Origin: Spongospora subterranea f. sp. subterranea
Taxonomy: Eukaryota; Endomyxa: Phytomyxea; Phytomyxea; Plasmodiophorida
NCBI GenBank assembly: GCA_049724395.1
Contig: JAUGWO010000056.1
Location: forward strand, 18,321-82,320
Reading direction: 5' to 3'
Length of the DNA: 64,000 bases
The position numbers were made by a program, and so were the translations under genes. The notes below the pieces were generated by a model. That model was not told the DNA's origin, did not search any database, and saw nothing but the letters and a program-made list of their open reading frames with translations. Shown here in pieces: positions 23,731 through 35,758 of this stretch (within the stretch, counting starts at the first letter, position 1; every line of letters starts with the position of its first letter).

Positions 23731-23960
23731 CTTTCAAACAATTCTCGTTTGCACTGGGTTTTCCATTCGTCATTGCTAGAGCCATATGTTGCCAATGAGT
23801 TGCCAGGCCGTAAGCAATGCAAAACACCTCAATTTGCATTGGATGATTCTTAGCAACCCCTATAAGATATCGAAGATATCATTGCGTGTCGTGTTTTGCG
23901 AAGACAATATCAGTATTTTGTGCATTGGAAGGAAGTCTTCGATCGCACATGGGAGCCAAC
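23731..23960 (+). mobile_element. Ty3/gypsy chromovirus fossil, integrase end and chromodomain
   Basis: Directly follows the last minisatellite unit. It encodes an integrase C-terminal signature (HWVFHSSLLEPYVANELPGR) followed by a chromodomain-like piece (RQYQYFVHWKEV...TWEP). This identifies the chromovirus branch of Ty3/gypsy. Only the extreme 3' end of pol remains; it is broken, with a few breaks, and no LTR was recognised. Confidence 0.8.
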
Positions 23961-25058
23961 GTGTTCGTGTCGGTCTTCCGCTCCCCCGGCGTTATAACAT
24001 TCTATCATCGACATCCATCGCCGATACCCGGACGACCTGTTTTCTTAGCTACTAGTTATTGTGGTTCGTGATATTTGGACGATTTTCCAAATTCATCACG
24101 ACCCGATCTTGAATGAGCTTGTCGATGTCTTATGGGCGATGATGGCTTGTCAGCGCACTCGCTGATAATAGTTGAGCTTTTCGAAATGTTTGTGGCCAAG
24201 CTTTACGGTTGTGCCTGGGAATATTACAGCTCTTAACTGAGTTCGCCTGGACACTCTCATTAATTAAGTCTTGTAGTATTTAACGCGAGAACCCTGTAGG
24301 AGTTGTAGTCTCGATGGAATTGGTTAACGGCATTTGGATCAATATTTGTGATATGAGACTTCGTGATGGCGTGAAATCGGGGACGCTACAGGTTCCCGGG
24401 CAGGCAGGTTGTGTGCGTCTACATGTCATGGTTTGAAATGAGGATGTGGCCGAGCTCTACAGAAGATTGCTTTGTGCTGCCGCTGGGTCGACAGTGGCCG
24501 GAGCGGATAACGGTGAAAAAAAGAAAAGAAGATAACGACATAAAGAGGGAGAAAGAAAAATATTGTTTATTAAAAGCGAAACACAGTGTACTAGGTTACT
24601 TAGTTCCAGGAACGAGAGGTTTAGCACAATCTTTTGTCAATAGCCGATCCCAATTTTATGCTTTGGCATCATCGCTTGGGTCACGGGAATTATCGTGATG
24701 TCAACAAAACTGTCATCGGAACATTGTTTCGACCCTTGGTGTTATCGTTGGACAGTATCCAATTTGCGAAGACTGTGTAATTGCAAAGGCGAAGAGCACT
24801 CCATTTCCTTCTCAAATTAACCGCGGCATAGGGATTTTTGGGGATTATCGATTTTGACATAAATGGGTCATTCCCCGGTCGCTCCTTGTATGGGGAACGA
24901 TATTCCATCACCTTTTCTGATCATTGCAGCAAAACAAATTCACTTATTTGTTAAATGAAACAAACAACCATTTCAAAGGTCTTAAATCTCTCAAAACGAG
25001 CCTAGAAAATCCAACTGGAAACAGAGTTAACATTTTGGCGTGTACGCCAAGGAATTCT
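23961..25058. other. No gene recognised
   Basis: Intergenic. It may hold the remaining 3' part of the gypsy element and the 3' flank of the minus-strand gene ending near 25059. A purine-rich run (AAAAAAAGAAAAGAAG type) lies at 24512-24560. Confidence 0.35.
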
Positions 25059-25887
25059 TTAAACAGGGATTTGAACATTTTGGTTCAGTTCCTGGAAACT
25101 AGATTGGTCCAACATCCCAATGAACAAATCGGCAGATTTATCGACCAATTGAATAGCACGGCGACGACGTTCCAGGAATTCGATGCAGCTTGCCGGCAGC
25201 ACACAGGGCAAGCAGTATGGGCGTTTTACTGCCATCCGATTCTGATAAGAACTGAATCCCACGAGTCTGATGACATTCTTGTCGCTGAAATTTCTACAAT
25301 AAATCAAAGAAAGTTCAGATACAGAATTCGCGTCGAAGCAATCAAGGTCGAGTGCAAATGAAAAATTTAAGAAAAAGCCCCGTGTTCGTCGAACAGAACG
25401 ACACAATAAAACAATCAAGCGACAACGGATAGGAGCGAATTTGATCGAAACGCGCTTGTACAAACATGTAAATCGGGAAGAAGACGAAGCGTACCTCATA
25501 TTGAATGGCTTGATGAGTAGTGAGATCCTGACGAGACGACCTCAGTAAAACGTACTTTTGGTGAAGTCGATCGAGGAACGACGCGAAATACGTGTTGATC
25601 TCTTGTTGGGAGACGGAAGCGGATGAACCCTCTGCCGGAATCGGGGACGACATGCTCTGCGAATCAGTCAGCATGATACGATCTCTGAGGGCAGCGAGCT
25701 CTAGAATCGCAGCGTCGTCAGCGATGATCTTCGATTCCAGAACATCCAATTGCTGTTCCAGGGTGTCCAGCAGGGAATTGTTCAGCGTTAATCTGGACCC
25801 AGCTCTACGACAAGACAGCAGCAGCTTCAAGTCGCTGACACGACCCTCAATATGCCCGTGTAGGCACGATAGACTATCGGACGACAT
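25059..25887 (-). CDS. Hypothetical two-exon protein with coiled coil
   Basis: Exon 1 runs from the ATG at 25887 to 25495 (131 codons, phase 0) and ends at a donor GTACGC. It begins MSSDSLSCLHGHIEG and contains a helical, heptad-like stretch (LLDTLEQQLDVLESK...ILELAALRDRI). An acceptor in TTTATTGTAG or ATTTCAG near 25292 starts exon 2. Two frames are open there: the phase-0 frame ends early (...CYSIGR), while another is open to 25059 with a more protein-like sequence (FLERRRRAIQLVDKSADL). I cannot decide between them. It lies about 300 bp downstream of the HMG/SAM gene on the same strand. No family recognised; a nuclear role is only a guess from its neighbour. Confidence 0.5.
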
Positions 25888-26189
25888 CGCAACAACGCTT
25901 TCACGACGGCGACGTGAAAAATACAGCTCTGAGAAAACAGAAAAGTGGATCAACGTCAATGAACGTGCGCGCCTAAAAATCCATCAGTCGCGTCTGAAAG
26001 TTTTCCATATTTCGACACCACTTTGTCCTGATATGATGGTTCATACGCCAACTGCTGCAGAACCTCATGATAAGGGGACACTGCGCTTGCAGTTGTGGCA
26101 AACGGATCGCAAAAAGGTAAAAAAATGTTTGTTTTGCTCTAAATATTATCATTACTTTACTTAATCAGATGGGTATGGTGTAGGGTGTT

Positions 26190-26285
26190 CTAATAGTGTA
26201 ATAAACCGCTCACTGCTAATCGGATGGATTTCCTATCGGCCAGGTTATCGACGCCGATCTGTTTCTTCAGCATGGCGCTGTTCAA
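26190..26285 (-). CDS. Out-of-frame end of the SAM domain
   Basis: Continues the HMG/SAM gene in a shifted frame. FLNSAMLKKQIGVDNLADRK, then SIRLAVSGLL, is what a SAM domain's final two helices should look like (compare L..LGV...G.R..IL..I). The break sits at TACTTTTTGAAC, so one T missing from a homopolymer, in the genome or the assembly, explains it. Confidence 0.65.
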   Translation of the reverse strand: MNSAMLKKQIGVDNLADRKSIRLAVSGLLHY

Positions 26286-29200
26286 AAAGTATGCAGGGTG
26301 GCCCCTGTCAGTCCAGAATCCAGAAATGCAGCTCGGTATTGAGGCAGGCCACCGCGCTCGGCGATATACGCGGCCACGTGCACCGTTGACCAATCTTGCA
26401 GATCCTCTGGAAACTCGGTCGCGTTCGCATCCGTTTCCTGAAACGCCATCTTCTCGTGTATCGACATTTCCATCCAGGTTAACCGTAACGCAGCGTCGAG
26501 CTCGGCGCTGTCAATATCGGGATCCACCGACCTGATATACGCCGCTTCGGAGCGCACGAACGCCAGATACGCTTGACTTTCATATTGAGAAAGCAGCGCC
26601 TGTGAGGCAGAAGGCGGCGGAGGCTGTGCAGGTGTCGAAGCTGAAGATGGATGGAATGCAGATGGAGTCGAACTTTTCCTTCCTGCGAAAAATATGGGTT
26701 TAGATAAAAAGAGATAAATTTTTGAAAACACAAAGGGAATATGCCCGTTTCCTTCAAGAGTAATTCTAAAAATTGAAAGCACGTTACAAAAGCTTGAACA
26801 GCGCTGCTTCAGTATTACTGATGTCCAGACACGTAGTGTACAAAGAAAGAAATTGGCTCAGGAATGTGGCAAACCACAACATTGTAGCACATTCATAAAC
26901 AACCCAAATGGAAACCAGCAGAAAAAAAATTGAACGGCTTCAAATATGTACCGGATGACGGTTGCCCATTCTCTGGCTCGTTGACCGGGGCGTTTGAATC
27001 CTGGGAGGTGTAGGCAGGAGCGGAAGCAGTACCAGCGCCGTCGCTGACAGCATTGTTGCCAAGGAATAAGGAAGTGATGGTATGAGCGGCCTCGCGGTCC
27101 CGCTGCCTTTTGCCAGGGGCGCGCGCTCCACCCTACATCCGAGTTAGCAACTTGACTCTAGAATTAAAACATTCATCATATGTGAGCAAAATAGATAATT
27201 CCACAATGAACGATTGAAAGGGTAACGAAAGTAGAAAAGAACCTGAACGCTGTGAAACGCAGTGTCAAACTCAAGAATTGTGCAAAAACACACCAATTCC
27301 TCAAAAATTGATGGTAAAACCACACTAACGACAAAAGAAATGGAAGATGATGGTCATTTACGGGGATGACAGGTTTAAAATTCGAGGCTGGAGCGGCTGC
27401 GGAAGATGGTACTGTAGCGAATGGAACGGTTGACGTGCCAACCCCAGAATCGTTCACAGGATTATGGTCGGACTTGGACCAGGATCGCATTTCAAACTCA
27501 TACCTCTTCTTATCGGCTGAAGCTAAAATTTCGTACTTCTTCCTTTGCTGATTCGTCATACTTTGCCATATATCCCCTACATTGTAGAGCTTCAGTATAT
27601 GTTATCCGCTGGTTCAAACTATTGTGTCGAACTAAATTTGACACGAAGAACGCTGAAATAGATATTAAAAATTGGCTGTACCAATGATTTTGGCAACTTC
27701 TGTGAAGGTTTTGTCAGTATGTTTCGCGGTGAGGGCGGCGCGGTGCGTGGCTACAAAGAACAAATACGCGCTAAGCGGATGCTTTGGCGCCAATGGGTGT
27801 TTTCGACGACGTTTTCCACCGGCAGCTGCATCAGTACCGTCCGCAGCAGTCTCGTCGTCATCATCATCCTGAAGCGGGATCGTCAGACTGAACGATATCA
27901 AACTAATTGTAATATTGACAATGTCGTCGAGTCCCAGATCAAAAAGGTGTATGATAGCATTGGACGTAACCTGTGCCAAGCAGATGAGTACAGTACCTGT
28001 AAAAGTTCGCTCTCAGGTGGAACTGTTGTCTCGTCCTCTAAAATTCCGGCAGCGCGGCGTTGTTGAAACTCAGCCTTCTCAATACGATATCGATCCTGAT
28101 GGGAACGCAACTTAACAATGAGATAAATACGAAAACATGTTCCAGAAAAAGTTCAAAGGACACATCAAAGCAGACTCAATCTGAGCAAAGGTTTAACCAG
28201 CAACGAGCGAGAATTATTTTACAAAAACAGTAATGCTAAACCAGTGACATTCCGCTGAATCCGAGGAAGAACCAACCTCGCACAAACAGGAACTACTAAA
28301 AGCTATAGAGTAGGAAAAAGTCAAAAATACCTTATCGTTGTCAGCCATGGTCTGATACCTTGATTTCTGCTCATCTGATAGTGATTTCCACTTCTCACCA
28401 AGAATTTTGGCGATCGCAGTGAACGAGTTTCGCTCTTGCGGCGTGGCCGCACTCTTAATCAGGTCGCGATTTTCTCCCACAAAAAACAGGTAGGCGCTTT
28501 TTGGATGTTTTGGGGCACCGGGTAATTTCCTGTAGCGAAAATATCAAACAATCGAAATGGTCGAACGGAAACATATGCCAGAAAAGAATCATAAGAAGGA
28601 GAAACATCAGCAATAGCATTGATATACAACCAAATCACCTCTTTTTGGCTTTTTTGGCGGCTAATTCGGAAGCTTTCGCGGCGGACGGACGGCATTGCAG
28701 TTCGTATCGGAGCTGATCTTTCTCGGCCAAATCATCGAACACGCGGCGCTCTGCATCAGATAAAGCCTCCCACTTTTCGGCGACAATCTAGAAAAAAATC
28801 AGCTATGGATTATACGGACGAACGACTGATCGCAAAGAAAGCCGAAAAAACGCTGACAAATGTACAATAATCTACAAATACTCGTTTAATTAGGTCAACA
28901 GTAAATCAAAATAAGAGCTGAAAATCACTACCAAAACATGCTAAACAAACCAAAACGTGATCCAGCTTAACAAAACTGATCTAAAAAAAAAAAAACAGGA
29001 AAATTTTTGATTATGGAAGAATGCGAACTGGCGTTGATAGATGAAAGCGAAAGCATTTGTTGAAAAATCTGCAATAGGGCAAAGCAAGATCTGATGGAAC
29101 CGTGTGTCCACCCAAATTCGTTGAAGCGACAAATGTTGCAAGTTTCAATTTGAGGGTTTACCGCAATAATCCTGTTGGGCGGCATAGCATCACCACATTG

Positions 29201-29778
29201 TTGAACGATATTCTCCAAATGGGCAGCGTTGAAATAGGCGAACGCGGAAACTGCTGATTTTGGACCTGTAAATATCATAGGATTAGCAACGAATAAAGCG
29301 AACCAATTGTGTGCTGTGTTTGACATGAACTCCAACACATAAAAAGAAACTAAAACAGCAAGACCCAGCGAGGAATTTGGGTAAACGAAGCGGAAGATAA
29401 TGACACAGATACGTCATAATGAACGATTGCATCACCGCCACGGATCCTTGGAACGACGGAAATTAAACAAACACAATTGCAAAAGAACTAAACAGCAAAC
29501 ACCAATGTTCCCGGTCCTTTTCGAATTTAACTTTAGATGTGATGATGAAGGTAGCAACGGGGTCGTAACGAAAATTTGCCATGGAAAAGTTGAGGAAAAC
29601 CAGATCGGTAACGCAACGCATTATGGGACAGCATGGCGACATTCGTACCTTTTTTCCGTCTCCTGGCGTTGGAAAATGCCTCATCATGACGGATAGAGAG
29701 CAGCTGAGCTATTGACAAATCTGGAAGCACCGGGAGAGGAGTGGCAGGGGGAGTCTCGGTGGACTCATCGAGGTCCAT
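26282..29778 (-). CDS. Multi-HMG-box protein with C-terminal SAM domain
   Basis: Nine exons can be placed with consistent phases: 29778-29649, 29265-29162, 28787-28639, 28529-28331, 28095-27997, 27868-27682, 27576-27362, 27132-26952 and 26682-26282. They total 1665 bp, or 554 residues, with GT..AG introns of 105-383 bp. Box 1 is about residues 44-110 (GPKSAVSAFAYFNAAH...KWEALSDAERR), box 2 about 133-205 (APKHPKSAYLFFVGENR...KWKSLSDEQKSRY), and box 3 about 247-320 (APKHPLSAYLFFVATHR...IWQSMTNQQRKKY). A divergent fourth lies about 455-505 (AYLAFVRSEAAYI...WMEMSIHEKMAF). Residues 510-554 begin a SAM domain (WSTVHVAAYIAERGG) that breaks at a T5 run; one frame over, to 26190, its missing half reads LKKQIGVDNLADRKSIRL. 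HMG boxes bend DNA; SAM domains oligomerise. Probably a chromatin protein. Confidence 0.85.
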
Positions 29779-31234
29779 ATAGGGCACGATCAAGGCGGCC
29801 GTTTCCCAAAGTGGGGGCGATAGGCGCGATTAAAGCGCCCTGGCAAATGCAGGACGACGGCAACGGATCAGGAGGTAATAGGGCGATCCAATATAGTAAT
29901 TGAAATCGCGAGGCGACAAGACTCCGTGGACTAACCTGCTCCGGATGATTCACTACTGCTGACTTACACTGCGCAATTATTATTAAATCATGACGGGGTT
30001 TGGCGTGGCCTACATCATCACTGCCAATCATTGACGGAGGGTGAGTCATGGTAGGTACGCGGCCTTCATCATCCGTTCGTTACTGTCGGCGGCACGTCTG
30101 GCAAATGGCGCTGAAGGGAGGGACCACCACACTCGATCGGTTATCCTGGTTGATGTTATCGCCATACCTGTTTCCCAGAAATAGACTCTACTCTGGTTAA
30201 ATCTGCATTTGCTGTTAAACGGTTGCAGCAGTATTGGTCTGGCATGACATTGTGGCCCACCGCTTTTTGTTTTTTCTTTCAAAATGATGCTGTTGACAGG
30301 AGGGTGGAATCAAGCATTGGCTGTCTGATTAAAAGTTCCAATGTGCCAATCATTAATTTGCTTTCCCAGATATCCACGTCTTTTTAGCCAGAACGGTTCA
30401 AACACTCGATTATTGTAATTGTAATTGAATCAGAATATGAATATATAACAATTCATGAAAACCGGATAAAACAACACATCTGCGTCGACATTTTATGCTG
30501 GCTAATTATTTATTTATCGTCTGGATTAGAACGGACTGATATGTGCGTTCATGACATGGAACAGGATCGTTTATAATTTCACACCTTCCTTCGCGTTTAC
30601 CTGTTCATGAATCAACGACATTGTCCTTTATTTTTTTTGAATTGCACTTTCCCAAGTGTCTTGATGAATATGTTCGCCATGACGCCAGATGCTGTTGGCT
30701 AACTCTCGATCGTTCGATCCGTTTCTCCTGAACTTGTTCTCTGATGAAACGCGGTCGAACCTCGAATCGACCCATTGCTGTAGCCAATGGATGGCGCTGT
30801 TGAACAAAAATGCACACTAGCGCCCTTGTCTGAGAAGGGTACGATCACGACGGGAAATCTCTCGGAAACCCTCCCCCGGACCCAACAGCAGTTCGAATGA
30901 GGATCGCCAAAAGACACAATCGCAAATTTCTCGACCTACGGGCACATCGTTCAATACGTCTGAAGAAGTCGACCTAGAACGACACATTGCTGGCCTCAAA
31001 CGGTTTGATGGAACCAACTGGTCACCATTAGAAACGGTGCATTGAAATCTGATTCCGAGTTGGTGGTCGAGTCCCCGCCGAGATCGCTGAACGTCCTCAC
31101 ATCGTGTGTGCAGCACCACAATCTTGTCCAATCGGGTTTTCATCGTTTGTGTCGGCTTCAATGGATCAGACCACGTTGTGCAAATTGGAGACTTGGCACC
31201 AGCCGGCCACAAACAATGACAACCGACATGGACA
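29779..31234. other. Upstream flank of the HMG gene, then unassigned
   Basis: The first few hundred bases are the HMG gene's promoter side; no TATA box stands out. From about 30640 the sequence becomes retroelement-like on both strands. A weak gag-like LKRFDGTNWSPLE at about 30990-31030 (plus) is not enough to name an element. Confidence 0.3.
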
Positions 31235-31860
31235 AGATCATGGGGCAGCACCACGATTGGAGGAGTACAACGGTCGACCTCGGCGACCAAACAGATACAT
31301 CACGCAAGTCACGACCATCGCTCGTCTGACAACTTTAGTGGACTGTCCAGCGAACGGCAGGAAAACCAATTCATCGACAGAGTGACGCAATAACACCGTT
31401 CAAGAACATACGACGACATTCGGTCAATGAACACGGAGCCACAAATTCAGGAAATCAGAGAAATAATGGATCATACAAGCACGATTGAGACCACAAAGGT
31501 AAACGGGCGTCACGTGCAGATCATAACCCAAACGACAAGCTGTGGAGGAAACAGGGTCTTGCCCGCTTCATTAACCGGACCAGCGATGTAAGAACGAGGC
31601 AAATACAATCGTGGTTGATATCGGACCGAATGCCAGCAATAACATGGATCCCTGAATATTCCAGAAATTCGAAGACGATCACGGTAACGGAGGAAAACTT
31701 GAAACAAAAGGAGTCCGAACAATGACAAAGACCCATTGCTCCTTTTCATTTTGGCCCAGTTCAATTGTCATTGTTCCTTGTTTCTGTTGCTTCAGGTTTT
31801 CCTCGATCACTTGCCCTCACCCAATATCCCAAATTCCAGTTATTATTAAAGGAAACGCAT
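31235..31860 (+). repeat. Left arm of a large inverted duplication
   Basis: Reverse-complementary to 33169-33829. Matching landmarks include AAACGGGCGTCACGTGCAGA at about 31502 (reverse complement near 33513-33532) and CAAAATGAAAAGGAGCAATG at about 33276 (reverse complement near 31740). Arms are about 85-90% alike, with small indels. The middle spacer is about 1.3 kb. The family is unclear. Confidence 0.85.
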
Positions 31861-33168
31861 AGTCCTTGGGAAACCATGTGCTATAACCAATTGAGGAAAT
31901 GTGATTCAGGAGGAACACCAGGAACGACTTCATGACCGTTGTCGAACTGATCTGATCTCGATGATCGTTCGATCGAGATCAGCATCGTTCAGGACAATTT
32001 AGAAATGTTCCGACTGAAAATTCTGATCTGAGAAAGCAACGGCCAGCCAAACGGGGAAAGATGTACTCTCTCTGTTGTTTTGACCATCTGTTGAACGAGT
32101 GGAGCTGCTGCAACAGCAAACCTTTCTGTCATCCGACGTGAAGGGGAGTTGACGTGATGATGCGGTCGTGGACGGTCAAGCGATTTGCTGCATTGAACAG
32201 TTATTGAGACGGTGGTGAAGAGCTTTAGATCGCGAGCTGTTGTGTCAAACGTTTGGAAATGCGTGCGAAGCCAACAAAGTTCTCAGGACGATTGCTGGTC
32301 CTCGGGAATGTCTCTTGATTCATCATTGGAATGTGTGCATGTGTTGTACGTAAGCCATCTGCCGGCACAACAACTGTGCATGTTTAGCTGCATGAAATGA
32401 CACCGTTCATTTGTAGCTTGGTCGTGCGGTGGCGTTGGAGGGAGGGAGGCTGGACACAGGCTTTGTGAGGTCTTCCGCCCCATTTCGACTTCAACATTGG
32501 TGTTAGTCCTGGTCCTCCCAGGCTGGTATGTGCACCAGTAATGAATTTCGAGGCTGTTTCGCCATCCGTAATAAATTGCTTCATGTTTTCTTTTAGCCCT
32601 CTTTTGGTGAGCTTTGCTTGTCGAAAATGAATGATGCCCAAACCACCACTTGCGAAACGATATATCAAAATGACTTGTGATTTTGTATTATTATTGAAAA
32701 AAGGGCCATTGAGATAAAAAATGACAATTCCGACCTGATTCTTGCAGGCTTTGGTTTGCGTTCAAAAGAAAATACATGTCGTCATTATTCGTTCAAGAGC
32801 GCAACAATCGCAGATTGGCCTTTCTGTGGAAAGAATCTCGAGTCGCTCGTTGAGAAACATGTCGCAAATCGCTTATTGGCTTCTTAATCATCTATTTTTG
32901 CGCTCGAGTTGATCATCGTTGTGTTTGCTTCAAGCAATAAATTTGTCTTCGTGATGGAACCCATCGTTGAGGGCCATTGATCGCTTATGCAATTATCGTT
33001 GCCTGACTTTTGATTGTGAGAATAGGCGGGTCATCATTTATCCTGATCTGAGTGATCCCCTTATCCGTTGCCATTGAATTGGAAGTTGTCGCTAATATCG
33101 TTTTTACATCCAATCTTGATTAATTTGGGTAATAGCGCAGCGAATGCCAGCAATGATAAATGCACCAT
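31861..33168. other. Spacer of the inverted duplication
   Basis: About 1.3 kb between the two arms. No gene recognised. There is a minus-strand open stretch near 32668-32384 without known motifs. Confidence 0.35.
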
Positions 33169-33829
33169 GCGTTTCCTTTAATTATAACTGGAATTTGGGA
33201 TTTTGGGTGAGGGCAAGTGATCGAGGAAAACCTGAAGCAACAGAAACAAGGAACAATGACAATTGAACTGGGCCAAAATGAAAAGGAGCAATGGGTCTTT
33301 GTCATTGTTCGGACTCCTTTTGTTTCAAGTTTTCCTCCGTTCCCGTGATCGGTCTTCGAATATCTGGAATAATAAGGGATCCATGTTATTGCTGGCATTC
33401 GGTCCGATATCAACCACGATTGTATTTGCCTCGTTCTTACATCGCTGGTCCGGTTAATGAAGCTGACAAGACCCTGTTTCCTCCACAGCTTGTCGTTTGG
33501 GTTATGATCTGCACGTGACGCCCGTTTACCTTCGTGGTCTCAATCCTGCTTGTATGATCCATTATTTCTCTGATGTCCTGAGTTTGTGGCTCCGTGTTCA
33601 TTGACCGAATGTCGTCGTATGTTCTTGAACGGTGTTATTGCGTGTTAATTTTGTTTTACTATTATGATGTCCCAGTTGCACTCTGTCGATGAATTGGTTT
33701 TCCTGCCGTTCGCTGGACAGTCCACTAAAGTTGTCAGACGAGCGATGGTCGTGACTTGCGTGATGTTTCTGTTTGGTCGCCGAGGTCGACCGTTGTACTC
33801 CTCAAATCGTGGTCCTGCCCCATGATCTC
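33169..33829 (-). repeat. Right arm of a large inverted duplication
   Basis: Inverted partner of 31235-31860. The outer end matches the sequence around the CATGGGGCAGCACCACGATT landmark of the left arm; the inner end is at GCGTTTCC near 33170, opposite GGAAACGC at about 31851-31858. It contains a small segment (TTTACTATTATGATGTCCCA region, about 33650-33680) absent from the left arm. Confidence 0.85.
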
Positions 33830-33879
33830 ATCGCTGCGGAGCTGATAACGGTTTTCACGAAAAAAGGTCCAGGTCTGGA

Positions 33880-34170
33880 TCAATTGGGACGCCGACCGGC
33901 GCAGACAACATGAGGTTGATCGCGTCGTATGTGATTATCGAAAATCGAATCGGGATCAGTATGATGTAGATTATGGTTGTGCTTTGCTTTGAAAACGAAT
34001 TCGTCATCTATTCCCAGCGCAGCAGAAACCAGTTTCAGACCTGGATTCCAATGAAGGATGATGTCAACCCCTGTGTTACGATGAAATGCATCAGAAGCGA
34101 TCTTGACACAACTCCAGCGGAAAGCCAAGAGATTGTTTAGCGGCTTTACCGCTTTCTCAGCGTTTTCCAT
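33880..34170 (-). mobile_element. Ty3/gypsy fossil, RT/RNase H junction
   Basis: The minus strand reads KPLNNLLAFRW...ASDAF and then IILHWNPGLKL. That is the arrangement at the start of the RNase H domain of Ty3/gypsy elements (PL..LL....W......AF..LK..L....L.H.NP...L). A short internal fragment, broken, with no LTR. It suggests that the flanking inverted duplication is also retroelement debris. Confidence 0.45.
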
Positions 34171-35480
34171 AGCTAGATAGACTGTGATCGTTTACATGGC
34201 AAAAGCAGCATTGAGATAGCAATCTGATGTCCAAACAATCGCGATTGATCTCATTGATCGGAACCCCCATCTGATGATCAGTGGAGGAAGGTTGGTCGAA
34301 CGCTTTCCCGAATTCCATTGATCAACAGCCGTCAGATCGTAGATGTACGTGAACGTTGATAGGACATGTCTGATCCGATGAAAACCGCCCTGACCTGACC
34401 CGATATCTCATTCCATGAACCCATTTCCAGCATCATGGGACAGGTCAACAGAACAACCAAAAGGAGTATTTATTAAATCTCCCGCTCAAACAACCCGAAT
34501 CCAACTCGGAGTATAATCTGAAGGATTGAGAGTGATCAGATTCAACAGTTTGTGGGGGATTCCATGTTGAGACAATGTGACAAAGTCCACGGCACCACAG
34601 ACGAAATACAGACCCAATAAATGATTGGATTCAACTCAAATTGAACCTCCATGACCGACCTGACTTGCAGGTAAATTCCTGAATGGCAGTGGCGGATGGA
34701 TATAGAAACTTTACAGAGAAAGGGTCCCAGATTCAACAATCATTTCGTCGAAATTTCAGAAAAATCACGTTGAAAAACCACAATTGTCTTTCCATTAGCC
34801 AGATAGGTTCCAATTTCGGCTTGCTTTTTGCAGATACAACATTGAGAATCCCCACTTGGATTCCTCCTGTCACAAAAGAAAACTTTCTTCGCGTAAAATC
34901 GTCCTGAGTTTAGTTTTGGTCAAGCTATAACCACACAGTGGCCGGAGAATAGTAGGGTGATCTTGATCGGTATGAGGATCCGACACAAGTCAGGAATGAC
35001 CTGACACAAACGATTTTTTGGTAAAGGAATCGCCCAGATGAGGTGATTCAGGGGAAGGCGTTGCGTTGCAGCAATCTGACGCCATCCAGTGTTTGATTGT
35101 TGTTTTGAGCGAGTGCCGCCCAAACAGATCGTCGAGAAGCATTGATTAAATGTCAGTCAAAAAATTTGAACGTATAAATGGATTGTTTTATTACATTTGT
35201 TCATGCATTTCGTCTAGTTCGAAAAAAAATCAATCTGATGTGAGATCAGCGTCCTGATGATCGCTTTGCGATCGGCCAAGATTGACTTGAGTTGATGATG
35301 CGCGTTTGTGCGAACGAGTGTCAAAGAGGGATGAAGAATTTGCAAAGGGATAACGGATTGCGATTGGTGTCAAGACCTGGAAAAAGTAAAAATGTCGGCC
35401 AGCACAGACACATATTCGAGAGCCGGTATAACCAAACATCAAACGCAGTGCGGCAATTGCCAGTAAGAGTCGAAAAGGAA
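34171..35480. other. No gene recognised
   Basis: Intergenic, probably degraded repeat. Several 60-75 codon stretches are open, but none carries a motif I know. Confidence 0.35.
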
Positions 35481-35705
35481 GAGTCCAGAAACATTTTCAG
35501 GGGGTGAGAGCAATGACTGTGTCACGATGGTATCTGGAATGAACAGTCATCCACAGACTGATGCAACGGTAAGGCCAGCGAGTCAAAACCCCCGAGTCCA
35601 GAAACATTCGGAGGGTGAGTTTAGAGAGAGTGTAACGACGGGAACGAAGATGGAACATCTGGAAGGAACTGCTCTTCCCAGGCTGTTGCAACGGTAACTC
35701 AGCCT
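35481..35705 (+). repeat. 113-bp tandem duplication upstream of the GlcNAc-transferase
   Basis: GAGTCCAGAAACATT recurs at 35481 and 35594 and is followed in both copies by a G-rich run, GGTGAG, ...GGAAC/GAAC... and TGCAACGGTAA. The second copy ends about 55 bp before the start codon at 35759, so the duplicated block is the promoter or 5' UTR. Confidence 0.75.
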
Positions 35706-35758
35706 TTCTATTTCCTGGCGACACGTTTGGGTGTTGCTCGTGCATCTGGCCCGGGGAA

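Noticed and set aside
22659-23853. Protein coded by the 37-bp minisatellite
   Set aside because: The unit length is not a multiple of 3 and each frame meets a stop after one or two units; only the last unit happens to be in frame with the integrase fragment.
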